Below are positions 38,201 to 51,461 of a stretch of DNA of 64,000 nt, piece after piece. The position numbers and the translations under genes are program-made. The stretch lies in assembly GCA_013398955.1 (NCBI GenBank), contig VWPU01011712.1, forward strand, positions 1-64,000. The letters are read 5' to 3'. Source of the DNA: Callaeas wilsoni. Its lineage: Eukaryota > Chordata > Aves > Passeriformes > Callaeidae. Under the pieces are notes generated by a model. That model saw only the letters and a list, made by a program, of their open reading frames with translations. It was not told where the DNA came from and did not search any database. Each line of letters starts with the position of its first letter. Position 1 is the first letter of the stretch.

Positions 38201-41200
38201 TGAAGTTACTCTCATGGAAAAATAGCCTTTCAGTGGGTCCTGTTGTCTCTTCAAAAGAAGGGACCGCTAGTGGGCACTTAATGGTGAAATGAGGAAAATT
38301 CTATCAAATTCCCCTCAAAGATACCTGACAGAGGCATTTGGTCTGAGGTCAGGATCCAGGTGCTGGAGGTCTTCCCTGAGGTCTGCTGAGGTTAGGGGAA
38401 AGTCCTCAAGTAAATGAGGTCTCTGAGTCCCTGTGTGTCCCAATGGGTGCCACAGTCCTAGCCAGTGCTCAAGGTCCTGTTAAAGCAGGTTTCCCCAAGA
38501 AGAAGTGACAGCAGCAGAAGACATCCCAGCTACATGGGCACAACTGACTTTAGCAGGCGTGGCTATGTGTACTAGAATGAGAGGGGTAAAACCCATGGCT
38601 CACATGGCAGCCCCACTTGGGGTGTCCACCTGCACAGCTGTCACACACCCCACTGCCCTCCAACCCAGGCTCCTGCAAGAACCATTTCTCTCCTGCTCCC
38701 ACAGGATTGAGCAATAGAATGGTAGAAGACACAGCTTTGCCAAAACAGATGCATCCACTGCCAGAGTGTGTTGGCAGCACACGCCACCACTGTGCCTCCA
38801 TCAGTAAAAGGTCGTTCCAACAATATACTCCTGGCCACCTTCTCCCACACACTCTTCAGCATGAAAGCAGGAAGAACCCAGCAGACAGATCTAAAGATAC
38901 GAACATCCTGCAAAAGAAGAGTTGCACGAGTAGAGCTAAGATCCAGAGCAAAGGCCAAAGCACTCACAGGGCTGACATAGCAATATGCCTTGTATTGACA
39001 ACTCTACAGCCTGAGCTACGCGTATTTCACAAAGGATACCACCACCCAAGACAGAACCCAAAGTTCACTACAGAATAACTCCTGAAGTCCTTTCAGGAAA
39101 CTTCCCACAAACAAAAGTAATTTTCTTGTCAAAATTAGGTACCTCAGGCTCCTAGGCTCTCATTTTAGGCACCTGAAGACAAAGTGTTTTGAAAGACTAT
39201 GGAATAGGCGACTCTCACTGAAGTCCCATGGCAAGAGTTCCTGTGGATTCAGGCCCCCAGGATGCTATTCTGGTACTGCCTGGTGCTTCATCTCTCTCCC
39301 CTCACACCAGCATGCAGACAGCTTAGTAGCAAGGCATCTCAGACACTTCTTCTCCTCCAGTAACTGAGGTACAGTGTCAAATCATTCATCCTGCTGGAAC
39401 ATACTGTCTCTGTCCACTTTACAAAGTGGAAAAGGTACAGCACAGTCCAACCCTCCTTGTCCAGCTAGACATAGGCTGGACAAAGCTGAGGCTCTCCTAA
39501 AAAGTGAGGGGACGGGTTGTACTGATACACTATCTCCATTTTTCTGTAAAGAGAGGTACATGCTAATATATATGTTGTTAAATTTCTATATGAAGTGCTC
39601 CTTGTATCATCTTTGCCTCACTTCTGTGCAGCTAAAAAAGAGAAGAGAGAAACCAGAACCATGATGAACAGCTATGGAAGACAGCAAATACATGTGTGTT
39701 CTTCCAAGATGATGCTGTATTTTCAGAGCCAGACACTCAGGTTACTGCATCTACCAGCCCTTTTGCTTCAAGACACACATGACAGTAGCTACCAGAACAT
39801 CCTGTTCTTCTCCACCATGCCTTGTGAAATCCAGCTGTAGGCATTGTGACCTCTGGCACTGCCCTCACAACCAGCACGGGCTGTTTTGCTGCCCTTAGAG
39901 ATGAAACTTCTGGTTTTTAGAAGAGATTCTTAGCACAATTCACTCTGAATGGCATTATCATGCAGGTGCTAATAGATAAAAACTACCGAGGACACATCCC
40001 ATCGCCCTTTTCCCCTCCCTTCACTCCACAGCAAACAAGGTTTCAGAGCTCAAGGCTTCAGAGACCTCTGCAAAAGCAGTCAAGCCCAGCTTCCACAGAG
40101 CCCTGTATGGTATTGTATAGGCACAGTCAGAGCTGCATTCTCCAGACACGGGGCTCCATTTTCCAGTACATAATTTTCACTTCACGCTAAACAGACAACA
40201 GAGTGTGAAAACTCCCTTTTTTTGGGTTTGACATTATCGTACAGACAAGAAAACCATCTGCAGTTTTCAGCTTCAGCTTTTGCTCCAAGTTGGGATATCT
40301 TTCTGTTACTTTTCCCAATACATTTTCAAGCCCAGACACCAATTCAGTCTACTCCCTACTTCAGCTGCTCTCCCACTCTGTGAACAATGTCTGCTTTTTA
40401 GCATGGTGCAGGAGTCACTAAACAGCACCTGAGTAGGGTGCTTATAATCCCAGGATGCCATTCCACAAAGCAGGCTCCTTGAATCCAGTACTTACCCAAA
40501 AAGGGCAAGAGTTTGCCAGCTGCACAGTCCAGCACTGCTCACTCATGAAGGGTAGAATAGCACAGGTGGAACTTCACTGCAGTCCGATATCACAACCTGT
40601 CATATCTTCCTTGCTAAAGGAATCTGGGTAAAGAAAACACAAGCTGTATTTAAGCAATAATACCTTCTGGGAATGTCTAGCAACAAGTGCACTAAGGAAC
40701 GAGCTGTGCCTCTGGCCCTTACCCTCACCACTCAATATTCTCAGGCTGACTGAGTTAAAATAGCTGACTTAAAAGTCATAACTGCTATTCTCAACAGTAA
40801 AACCCTATTTTTTTTTATGTACCTTTTAACATGCTGCAAAGTTAAACATGGCTTGCGTGTTGCCATGGATATAATTTCATGTTTATAAGACTGGTCTTTC
40901 CTGGCAGCTAAATGCCAGCATGGGAACAAATAGCAGAACAGGGTTTTGTTTGGCATTTTGCTTTGTTTAGGATAGCAGCTAACTACGTTTCCTATTAACA
41001 AGCTTTTGATTTTACTGGAGTTTCTCTAGGAACAGAGTTCATCTCATTGGCATTAAACACATCACAACCGAACCTCCAGTCTGTGTGAGCAGAGCCCTGA
41101 GCTCTGTGGCACCACTCATGAGAATCAGGGTATAGGGTCAAGCCTGATAATGTTTACACATCTGCCATGGCTGATATCAGACAGGATACAGTGCATGAAA

Positions 41201-42535
41201 ACAGCCTTCATCTCTGCTTGCTTCATCTCTCAACACAGAGAGCAGGGGTCAAGCTAGAATTAACTTTTATTCAGAATAAAAACATAACCCATTCTGACTA
41301 AAATAAGGTACTGAAGTTAGGTTTTTATTTGAGAAGAGGAGCAGTTTCATTCCACAGGCTCCTATGAAGAATCTCCAAAATGGAATTGCTAAATTCGTAT
41401 CAACTTCAAATCAGCTGCATTCATGCGGAAAGGCTAATGGAGCAAGAATAAAACCCAGACTGGCAGGAAGGTGTTACCAGTTCAGAATACCAAGTCTAAA
41501 TGCCTCCTTCACATCCACACCTAATGACTCGTGCCCACATCTATTTCAAAGGCTGTGTGTGTATCTCTAGCTCTGCTGGATGACTTATGTGGCAAAAGTC
41601 ACCTGGTCTTCAGTAGGACAACATTTCACCCCTCAGTGAATGAACCCAGGGATAACTTTTGCCTGCTGGTTGGTAACATGTAGGATTGTACCAACTCAGC
41701 TGCTATCGCTAGGAAATCTGAAAATAAGATGTAATTTCACAGACAAATCTGGGGATTACACCACACCACGTCCCTCCAAATCATGCAGCCAGAGAGTTTA
41801 CCTCTGTCTGTGTGTTGCTGTCATGAAAAATTCTGTACCTATTTCAGTGTCAGAGATACATATCAGTCAAACCTGACTTCAGCTTTTGAAGTGGGAGGAG
41901 AGCAACACCGCTTGTCTCCTGTGCTGGAGCCTGCAACTAAACTGCATTTAACTCACAAACATATCTGTAGTTCTGCTGTGTTCTGACTTCTAAAAAAAAA
42001 AAATCTCATTGGACAGACACCACCAGCAAGTTTCTCCACTCTGTGGAGTGTCTTCACAGCCCTCCCACATAGTGAAAATGACTCAGACTAAACTACTAAA
42101 TTTAGGGCATTGGTATTCTATGTGTTACGCTGGTGTTCATACAAGTAATGCCTTAAACAGTAAATTTCTGAATTAAGCATTCAGGCATCTTTTCTATGCT
42201 GCATTTGCCACTGAAACAGAATGGCAATGAAGGTGGGCTGAGGAGGAGGTTATTTGGATCATGATTTGGCTTGTGTTTTGGCTAGAGCTACATGGGAATT
42301 TGAATGAGGTTTGCATGCACTTTTAGAAGTATCTATTGACCCAATATCATGATGTTTGATCTCAAGTGATGAGATCGTGCAAGATTAGCTGCCCTTGGGA
42401 GATTCCCTTCATCTCAGGCAAGAGACAGCAGGCTTTGACTCACAAATGGGGAGGATTTCTCTTGGGATGACTAGACCAATTCCCACTCCTCAGCATCCAA
42501 CTCACCCATCTTTCTGATGTTCCCCTCCTGGAAGG
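35282..42535. other. Unique non-coding sequence, no gene seen
   Basis: No gene is supported. The region includes an AT-rich patch at about 37388-37440, a 12-base A-run at about 41991-42002 and scattered short frames. The longest frame (38617-39078, plus, 153 codons) shows no domain and has overlapping frames of similar length on the other strand, which argues for chance. No CR1 or LTR sequence was recognised here. Confidence 0.5.
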
Positions 42536-42733
42536 ATGGTTCATGAAGCAGCTGCTGAGCTGCTGCTTGCAAATCCATGTAGTCCATTAGATCAGTACTT
42601 CATGGTTCATGAAGCAGCTGCTGAGCTGCTGCTTGCAAATCCATGTAGTCCATTAGATCAGTACTTCATGGTTCATGAAGCAGCTGCTGAGCTGCTGCTT
42701 GCAAATCCATGTAGTCCATTAGATCAGTACTTC
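42536..42733. repeat. Three identical 66-bp tandem copies (VNTR)
   Basis: Copies at 42536-42601, 42602-42667 and 42668-42733 appear identical base for base, each starting ATGGTTCATGAAGCAGCTGC and ending CAGTACTTC. The flanks do not resemble the unit. Because 66 is divisible by three, an open frame of 22-residue repeats runs through (MVHEAAAELLLANPCSPLDQ...). It ends four codons after the array and has no upstream context, so coding is unlikely. Perfect identity points to recent expansion, and copy number is probably variable between individuals. Confidence 0.97.
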
Positions 42734-44331
42734 TGTAACTCAATATAAAATATAGAGAATTATTAAAAGTTATTAATTTGCAAATCAGACCCTGCTTCAT
42801 GAGCAAAAATCATCCGTGTAGCAAGGACAAGGTAGTCTGGAAGAAACCTGCGATGGCCAAGAAGTTATGTGCTACCACCAGCAGGTCAGGGCTTTGCAGA
42901 GAGACTGGCCATGCGGTCACCACCCGGAAAAAGAGACAGCAAGTCCCTGGCCCTACGAGGAGCAGAAGAAGCAATGAGAGGAATGGGATAAGATGAGGAA
43001 TGGGAGAAAGAAGAGTGCTAATGAACCCTGTCAGTTGAGGCATGCTTTCCTCTCTGTTTGCTTAAAATCACCAATAAATCTGTGTGAGCCTGAAGTCAGG
43101 CCAGAACCTGGCCAAGAGACCACACTCTCCTTTAGTCTGGCCACATCATCTGCTGAAGCCAGCGAGAGTTTTATGTGGGTATCTCAGGCAAGGACATAGA
43201 ACAATGACTCATCTATTAATGAACTTTGGTTCTTTATCTGGTTGCCAGGTGCCTCCAGAAAGGCACAGTTTTCTTAAATATTTGTGGTTTTTGAAACTGC
43301 TGAATAATCTTTACAAATACAGTTCGTGACCTGTTACCTGATTAAAACCATGCAATTGCTAGGAGCAATCTGAGCTGTTTACACTGCACATTTCTATCAC
43401 GTGCCCTTCCTTTGTTCCTCATCATTGGAGCACAATTCTTCAATAAAAATTAGGTTTCATGCAAAAACATTTTAACACTTTCACATAATCTGTTGTAGCT
43501 TCCAGGAATGCTTATATTGGTCTGATGTACAGTATTTCAACTTGGGAATCTGGGCACTCTTGTCTGAAGTTCTGCAGAGCAGGTAAAGAATAATTCTTTT
43601 CAGTAAAACCCAGAACTTTTTCTTGTATGAACACCTGCCCTAAGGAAAACTTCCACAGTACAATGTCCATCCTTGTCCTGACCCCACCTGAGAAGCAGTG
43701 ATCTTGAAAGACTCCAAAGTGTCCACTTAATAGAATTTTAAAAACCCATGCCTAGAAGCGATCTGGAGGGATTATTTAATCTCTTTCCTTGCTCTAAAAC
43801 AGAATAAATAACTTAGACCACCTCTGAAAAACATTCATCACACTTTTTCTTGCAAAAATTCAGACAAGAATATGCCACTTTCTCCCTAAGCAATCTACGC
43901 CATGATTTTACTACTCATGCAATTAGAGAATGTTTTCCTAACACTTGACTGTGTTTCTTCACTTTATCACCTCATATTTGTCGAACAAGGCAACTTTGAC
44001 TGGGTCAAATTACCCAGTTTTATCCCCCAGATTTTGACTGGTAGCAGAGTCAGAGAATATTATGAAGGAAAGGTGTTGAAAGCCAATATCGAGAGATATA
44101 CCATGATCAGAATATCTGTATGATATTCACTGCATAGTAGTTGCCCTATAAACTGAAAAATTACATTAGTTAAACATTAATTACTCTTGGAGATTATGTT
44201 TCTAAATCATTTTACAATTTAAGCCCATACAAATTGTCCGACAAATCTGTCCCACTATCTGTCCAGGAATCCAAATTTCTTTCTTGAGTGGATTCCCAAC
44301 TTCATTAACACTTCCTTCTTTAGAATAGATA
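42734..44331. other. Unique sequence with an isolated polyadenylation-like site
   Basis: No gene is supported. ACCAATAAATCTGTGTGAG at about 43069-43087 resembles the R-region polyadenylation site of an LTR, and the preceding 250 bases are purine-rich. No LTR ends or target duplication can be defined, so I do not call an element. Confidence 0.4.
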
Positions 44332-44652
44332 AAAGGGACTAGTGAAAAAGATAGGGACAAACCTTTTAGCAAAGTCTGTAGGACAGGACAAGGCATGATG
44401 TTTTTAAACTAAAAGAAGTCAGAATTAGACTACATGTAAGGAAGTAATTTTTTTATAACGAATATGGTGAAACAATGATACAAGTTGCCCAGAGAGGCGG
44501 TGGATGCTCCATCCCTGGAAACATTCAAGGTCAGGCTGGACTGGGCTCTGAGCAACCTGGTTTAGTTGCAGATGTCCCTGCTCACTGCAGGGGGCTTCGA
44601 CTAGATGGTCTTTAAAGGTCCTTTTCAATCCAAACCGTTCTGTGATTCTGTG
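44332..44652 (+). mobile_element. CR1 non-LTR retrotransposon, 5'-truncated 3' end
   Basis: The sequence follows the CR1 3' region: a TTTTAAACTAAAAGAAG segment at about 44402, then GTTGCCCAGAGAGGCGGTGG and CATCCCTGGAAACATTCAAG, then CTAGATGGTCTTTAAAGGTCC and a GATTCTGTG end. Full CR1 elements are about 4.5 kb, so only the last 320 bases, largely 3' untranslated, remain. Such severe 5' truncation is typical of the family. The element ends in the octamer repeat rather than a poly(A) tail, as is normal for CR1. The left border is estimated from where similarity fades. A 67-codon antisense frame inside it is meaningless. Confidence 0.95.
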
Positions 44653-46357
44653 GACAAATAAATCTTCCTTGGTAAAACTCAGTTAAAATATCTCCCTAAT
44701 AACTTCTACCTTGTGAAACAGTTTTGCCTCAACATATCCTACCATAGTGATACATTAAGGGGGTTTTCCCATATTGCCTTTCCAAGCAATATCCACATAA
44801 AGTGTCCCTTGCCACTAATAAGCGCTTCCAAGAATTGCTCAAAAGCATCTTTCCACTTGTTCCAGGCAAGTAGCTTAAATTACACCCCCCTGTCAAAGAG
44901 GCTCTGCTCTTTCTCTTTCTAACCTCACCCAGACAAATCTGTCCTTCATTATTCCACAACTTCAGGACAAGCATGGATAGTGCTTCTCCATTTCTCCAAG
45001 CCTGGCCTTACAGAATGAGCTGTATGAATGCTGCAGTCCTGCAACTGATCCCAGCAAATTTCTAACATATCTATGAAATATTTAATTTGACTCTATTGCT
45101 ACAATGTCAGGTCCTTTTCCCATATTTGTAGTGATGTTGCCTTCTTAACCTTCCAAAGGTGCTGCTCTAATATTCACTCTTTTAAACCTTTGCACTGACC
45201 TCTTTCAAACTGAGCATAAAGCCCTTTTCTCACTAGGCTGGTGTAGGTTGCACTGTGATGGAGCCCTATTTCTTCATCATCTAAGAGAAATTCACACCCC
45301 TGCCTTCAAAGTATGACCTTAGCAAGTGCCAAATACATTATTTCCACACTTTTGATTTAAAAATGAAGTGGTTTGGTATTCCTGAATTGAAACACTTAAT
45401 TTCAATGAGCTGAACCAAAGCAAAATACTTTGACCTGATCCAGTTTGACTTCAGTTTGTCTCATCTGTCTAAAGTGAGCCTCTCTGTCCAAGCTTTTTCC
45501 CATGATCCAGCACCACAGCAGGTAAGACGAGAGACTGCAACACTCATTGCAACACCTAGATAATGCAGAGATGGGAGTGGCTGTAAGAAATAATCAAGAT
45601 ACAATGCTTCCTGTCCCAAAAATACCACAGCACTTCATACAAATTGCTCAGACTCAATATCAAGTAATACACAGCAACCCAGATCAACTGTTTTGAAATG
45701 GATCAAACTGACTCAAAGCAAAGTATTTCAGTAATACCTTCCTGACAAGTCCTCCTTAAATTTCAATCTCACAGAATTTTTGCATAAAAGTCACTTGAAC
45801 ACCAAGTATTTTTTAACATAATATAATTAGCAACTGTAGAAGCAGATCAGTCATCATGACTTGCTGCACAGGAAGATCAGAATACTGATTCATACATACT
45901 TTATATACATTGAATTGCTTCAGAAACCCAGTACTTTTACATCTTCTTCATACCATGACAGTTCAAATGGAGGTCTTTGCTCGTCCATGGTTTGCACATG
46001 ATGGGAAGTGATGCTAATCATGAGAACCACCAGAAAACTCTTTTGAGCCAATTAGATGGCATCAGTCACAATGACATTAGTCATCCACTCCTCAATCTGA
46101 GGAGAAGGAACCAAAAATTGTTATTCATCTACTCCTGAAGCTGCAAAAGATGTGAGGGAAGTGTACTATTTCCCATTCTTTTTGCAATCATTGTTACACC
46201 AAGTGACACAAGCTGCTATTTTCTGTTCCTTTTCAAGGAGAATGGTGGTTACTCTCTGTGCAGGTTACAAGAGAGACTTTGATCTCATCTGACTGCTTCA
46301 TATTCTCTCTGCCCATTCTTGATCACCACATGACCCAGAAAGAAAATGAGAAAGCGT
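44653..46357. other. Unique non-coding sequence, no gene seen
   Basis: No gene is supported. A consensus donor-like CAGCAG followed by GTAAGACG lies at 45523, with a 67-base open segment behind it, but the preceding acceptor is weak and the peptide is unrecognised. Confidence 0.5.
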
Positions 46358-46376
46358 TGCCATTAGCCTGATGTCA

Positions 46377-47052
46377 TGTCTTGGGGTGATTCCATGACAA
46401 TACTGTATTCCTCATCACCTGCTTGAATCTGTATAGAATGCAGTTTGTACCTTTAAATTGCAAAGTGGGAGAGAGAAGCTGGGGGCACTCTCCAAAGCTG
46501 CTTGCTTGACCTTGCAGTTAGACGTTTACATACTTTCTCTCTGGGCAGTGTTTCTGCCAGTTAGGATGGCAGAGAAGGGAGTTTTTGCCCTCTCTAGCTT
46601 CTTTGACTTTCAGCTGAGAAGAGACTGTGGTCTGCCTCAGCGGCTTCTGTTCCTTTTTGGACTGTTTTTGGCTTGCTTCTTCATCCAAGACCAACTATCA
46701 TCTTTGGGACACTAAGCGGGACCCTCCAAGGGGGATTGTCAGACCCGGCCCGGCCTGGCCTCAGGCCATAGGACTGTGGGAAGCAGCTAAGTCATACCTA
46801 CAGAAAGAACTCTAAAATCCGCCAGCCTCCTGGCAGGGACAGGGAGGGGGTTTCAATATCCTTTTCTGCCCTGTGCCTGCAGGGGACTCTGTTTGTTAAA
46901 CAAACAGGTTTTTTTCACTTTCATTCAAGACATTATTTTCTTGAACCCATGGCGGGAGGGGTTGCTGGGGCCTGCTTGCTCGGCAGGCAGGAGAGAGAGA
47001 GAGATGCCCTTTTCCGGTTGTTTTCTCCTAGATTTGTGTCCAAACTGGCACA
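46377..47052 (+). mobile_element. Solo LTR of an endogenous retrovirus, copy 1
   Basis: The 676-base element starts TGTCTTGGGG and ends AAACTGGCACA. It aligns along its whole length with the element at 60320-60965. Shared landmarks include CTTGACCTTGCAGTTAGA, TTTTTGGACTGTTTTTGGCT and TTGTGTCCAAACTGGCACA. The flanking pentamers TGTCA (46372-46376) and TGCCA (47053-47057) match at four of five positions, as expected of a 5-bp target duplication with one later change. The polyadenylation signal present in copy 2 (AATAAA) is AACAAA here. No internal retroviral sequence is attached, so it is a solo LTR. Compared with copy 2 it carries roughly 30 extra bases, mainly around 46750-46790. Confidence 0.87.
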
Positions 47053-47069
47053 TGCCATTAGCCTCTGCA

Positions 47070-48230
47070 GCTTATAAGGGCAAGATGAGTGAGATGTAAC
47101 TGCTGGTTAACAGTGACAGAGGAGAGAGTTGTCATACACGGTGCCATGACTCAGCACGCCAGTGAGAATAATTAGAAAAGCACAAGAAGCAGTAACCAAC
47201 ATGTGGAAAAGTGGACACCCAAGAAAAATCTTCCAAAAAGCTGGTAGTGAAGCATCAGAAGACGTTAACTGCAAAGAGCTCAAAGTGGAGGACTGTAAGA
47301 ACAGATCAAGGAATAACACTGCAGCAGAGAGACAGACTGCCCTGGAGCTGCCAGCTTAACAAACCACACTACTGAGATCAATAAGTACCACTGATCTCAG
47401 TGAGCTGTGAGGTGGGAGAAGTCCAGGAGGAACTCATAGGAGGAGAGGCTGATCAAACCCTATTTTTCCACAGCAGGATAGTTTGGGAATCCCACAGATG
47501 CTGGTGTAGCAATCTATCACTTTCACCCCAGCCAGGAGACCAGACTACCCAGTGGCCCTGGTGAGCACGGGGATCTCTGTATTTGATGTTGTTCCAATGT
47601 GAGAGGCACCTTTGAAGGCTCAACAGCTTACATACATCTCCAAGGCACAGGCTGGCCAGCTCTGGAAATATCAGCTCTTGAAATCCCTCCAATACTTTGT
47701 TTTTGGAAGACAGAGGTAGTGAAAAAGAGGATGAAAAACCAGAAATATCAAGCCTTCTGACAGAGGGGTAAATACAGCAAGTTAATAGTAATGTAATATT
47801 CTTGAGAAGGCAAAGAAAGATCTGTGGCTGAGAAGTCGAGATGCATCTGGCACATCTGGGGAACCTCTGCCAAGGTTTTCATGGCATCTGGTCCTCTGGG
47901 ATGACATTTTGGCTCACCGCCCAGTTAGAATTTGCACTTGGAGGATTTTATGGGCTAGATCCTCAGCTAGAGTAAACTGTGCTGCTGCTTTTTAGAAGCA
48001 GGACAATTTTGAGCAGAAGAGAGTTATGCCCCAGATCTCAGACTGGTAGGATGGTTTTCTCAAGGGAGCTACATCTGACAGCTTCACAATGAAAGGAAAT
48101 GTTATCCATGGTATGAAACTCCAATTCAACAAACAAATTGGAAACTGACTTTACAAGAAGTCATGGTAACAGATGGTACCAAATCCAAGTGGCAAAGATC
48201 ACAATTACTTCTTCATATTTTGCATTTCGT

Positions 48231-48234
<4 letters not shown>
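47070..48234. other. Unique non-coding sequence, no gene seen
   Basis: Nothing recognisable. There is no retroviral coding remnant next to the LTR, which supports the solo-LTR reading. Confidence 0.55.

Positions 48235-48296
<62 letters not shown>
48235..48296. repeat. (TG)31 microsatellite
   Basis: Sixty-two bases of uninterrupted TG dinucleotide, 31 repeats, with no internal variants. Long pure (TG/CA) arrays mutate by slippage and are usually polymorphic. Alternating purine-pyrimidine sequence of this length can also adopt left-handed DNA. The Cys/Val reading frames across it are artefacts. Confidence 0.99.
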
Positions 48297-48298
<2 letters not shown>

Positions 48299-51200
48299 TC
48301 AGCCCCAGAGAAACAGATTATGACTCAAGAAGTGGAGCTAATTAAACTATAACATACTAAAAGGAGATTTGGCTGTGTTGATATATCTGGAGTGTGGTAC
48401 AGCAAGATATTCCTCTGTAAACACTGAGATACCTCCCCAGGATTTCTCATAATTACGAAATAATTCAGAGTATCTCCAGAAGAAGTCTTAGATTTGGATG
48501 CCAACCCTAAAACTAAAACATGCCTGAACTAGACAAATCAGATAATCTAAGACCATATTTACATATCTATAAAAAGAACATGAAGAAGGACAACTGAAAG
48601 AGTAACTGCCCTGCAGTTTTCGCTAGGCCTCAGCTTTCTACATCCAGCTGCACTGAATCCAGATTCATTCTCTTCAAGAGATGGTATCTAAGACTCACTG
48701 ATTTGTTTTTCACACTGTCCAGTAGAAATAACTTGATCACAGTGAAATAAGACTCACAGCAGCCCTCTTTTTCTCAGAAAAAGAGAGACGTTCCAGAAAC
48801 TGTAAAGATACAACTTTAATTATGTTCCAATGCACGATTATAATGAATGCCTTTTTTGCACCATGCTAACAACATAAAAGGTCTCTAATTCTGACGTGGC
48901 CCCTGCTTTGTTTGGTGAATGAATGAAGCAACGCTGACCTAAGAGGTGCTGATGTATCCCACAGGAAGGGGAGCAAACTTTCAGTGCAGAGCATCTTCAC
49001 ACCAGTAGAATTCTATCTTCTCCAGCCTCTAACTGACCGAGACATACTGCTGGCAAAAGGAAACTAGGAGTGAGGTTTCTGATAGATGAACTCTACTAGC
49101 ACCTTCTACTAGGCTTTAAGATATGCCCAACCTAGTTGTCTGTACACATCCTGCCAGAAGTTAGAACTGCCCCTGCAGAGTCAGCAAAAGGGAACGTCTC
49201 TCTGTGTCTCATCATGCAAGAGATGCTCACTGAAGACATGGCAAAGAGGAGCTCTGGGCATATGCAGTATGCTCAAGCATCTGCAGCACATCGATCTGTC
49301 TGTGGGCAACAGATGCCTTTGCAGACACGCAGCACTCCAGGCTCTTTTTATGCTCATTTGCATTTAAATACTGCTAATTGGAACTCAAACTCACACCTCC
49401 CTGGCTCTGAGCAAGAAAGGCATACCCCTTTAGCCTAGAGTTAATGCCTAGGCTTAGCTAATCGTCCTGGCTCTCTCCAAGCCAGCAGAGACAGGCAGTG
49501 CTGCTGCATGATTCACTCTCCTACATCCATAATGAATCACTGGCCACCTTCAGCGAAGAGGGAGACACACAGATGGCCCATATATATGTTGCTTAGACTA
49601 CAGACCCGGCCCCCAGACAGCTCAAGAAGGATAAGATATAGCCTACCTGGATGGCCTTTTCTTTTGAATATGGTCAAGGCAAATGAAAAAGGAACTCAGA
49701 CTGTGGCTTCTTGACACAATAACCTTAAAAAGATATAATGAAAGCAATAATCCAAACTCATTAATATTAATTATAGTAACACAAGTGGCAGTTCCTGTAG
49801 AAGTCAACAGCGGCTCCACATGAAACTCATGTGTGCCACAGCCTGTGTAGATGTGTATCACACATCTGCCCAATATGAAGACCACTGCCAATTCACATGC
49901 CATGTATGTTTTCAGTCACAAAATAAATGAAGCCATTGATAGAAGGGTCTGGAAACCAGGTCATGAGATTCCTTCTGCATGATTCTGGTATCCTGCATGA
50001 AACTTCTTGTCCAGAAAAACACCTGTAACCTCATGCTTTCACCATAGCTTTGATTTATATCCTTTGCTTGGCTTCTGCAGTACTCTTAACCCTTCCAGGG
50101 AGGGTCTGCTTGGGCCCAATCTGCACTTCTGGGGAAGCGGCAGGGAAGAATAAGGCTCTGCCAGTGGTAAAGCAGACAGACTCTCCTGCTGGTTTCAAAG
50201 CTTCTGTGGGGGCACACGAGGCAGGGCAGGCTGCCAGGCTTCTCTCAGCAAGAGCTGCATTCCCAGGAAGCAGAAATGACCCAAGGGATCCACTACATCA
50301 TACAGAGGCACAATATTTACATGCACAGACCTTGTGCTCCAGTGGTCCTGGAGCAGCTGCCTGTTCTGCAGTGAGGGTTCTGCCATGCCCATGAGAGGGC
50401 AGTTCAAGGCCCATTGGAACAGGTCCAGGGATTGGATCAAGTTTGGCTCTGAAACACCCAGCTGTGTGGTGTGACATGTCCCTTTATCTCCTGGAGGGAA
50501 TGGGATTTTGTGCATTTTCATTCTAAACACATAAAGCAGGTTGCTAGATGAAATACAGCACAGTCAGGCTCCGAAAAAACTTCTTGTAGGGGTGAAGACT
50601 GCAAGTGACATTCTTCATTTAACACTTTGCTGATCTCTGACTTGTGGATTGTTCTCCCTCTGAAAAACCCTAACTATTCTTTTTACATGGGAACTTTGAC
50701 CAGAGTCATTGAGATGTCTTTACACATAGATTTGGCATAGAGACTGCAATGGCAGTGAGATACTGATCTGGCTGGGCTTGTACCTACCCTGTGGCTGAGG
50801 CAGAAGAGCAAATGTCTATGTCAGCTTCATCTGGAAAGAAAAAGGGTTTCTGTTTGAGCCAGCACACAGCATCAGGTAGCCAGGAACTGACTACTCCTCT
50901 GGGCTCCTGATGCATACGACAACATCCCTCATCAACCAGCTTTTGAAAGATCAGCCACACTGAAGTGTATACTGCCAACTTAATATGCTTATTGTGCCAT
51001 ACAAGCTGAATGCTTTGAGAGCACTACTTACAGCACTTTGTCCTGTACAACTCCCTACAGGATCCTACTTCCAAGGCTCATAAGCTAACCAGGCTGTCTA
51101 GACCAAGTTCTGTATGTGCTGTGGATAGATGCACAGCAAATCAAGAGTAGCAGGAGGACACAATCTCTTCCCTGCAAGTATATCGTAAATAATACAAATC

Positions 51201-51461
51201 AGTCTATGAAAGATGGGAGAAGACTATCAAGTGTATGCAACAGTCGTGACTTACACCTACCACAAATGTGTGCCAACACATCACATCAATTGACTTTCTT
51301 TTCACTTGGTCTGCATCTGACCTTGCCATGTTCATTCCAGTAATAGAACAGCTTCAACCTCAAAGTTATCTTTCAAATAACATTTTTCAACTGGTAACAT
51401 GCTCCCACACTTAAACTAACCAAACTTTTAACTACACTTCAGTCTATTTTTTTTCATACAG
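48297..51461. other. Unique non-coding sequence, no gene seen
   Basis: No gene is supported. The longest frames (50050-50394 plus, 50195-50530 minus) overlap on opposite strands and are unrecognised. Confidence 0.5.

Noticed and set aside
45456..45522. 67-base open segment before CAG and GTAAGACG, plus strand
   Set aside because: Good donor but a poor acceptor. The phase is incompatible with the next plus-strand candidate at 51462.
48138..48345. Cys-Val repeat frames
   Set aside because: Translation of the (TG)31 microsatellite.
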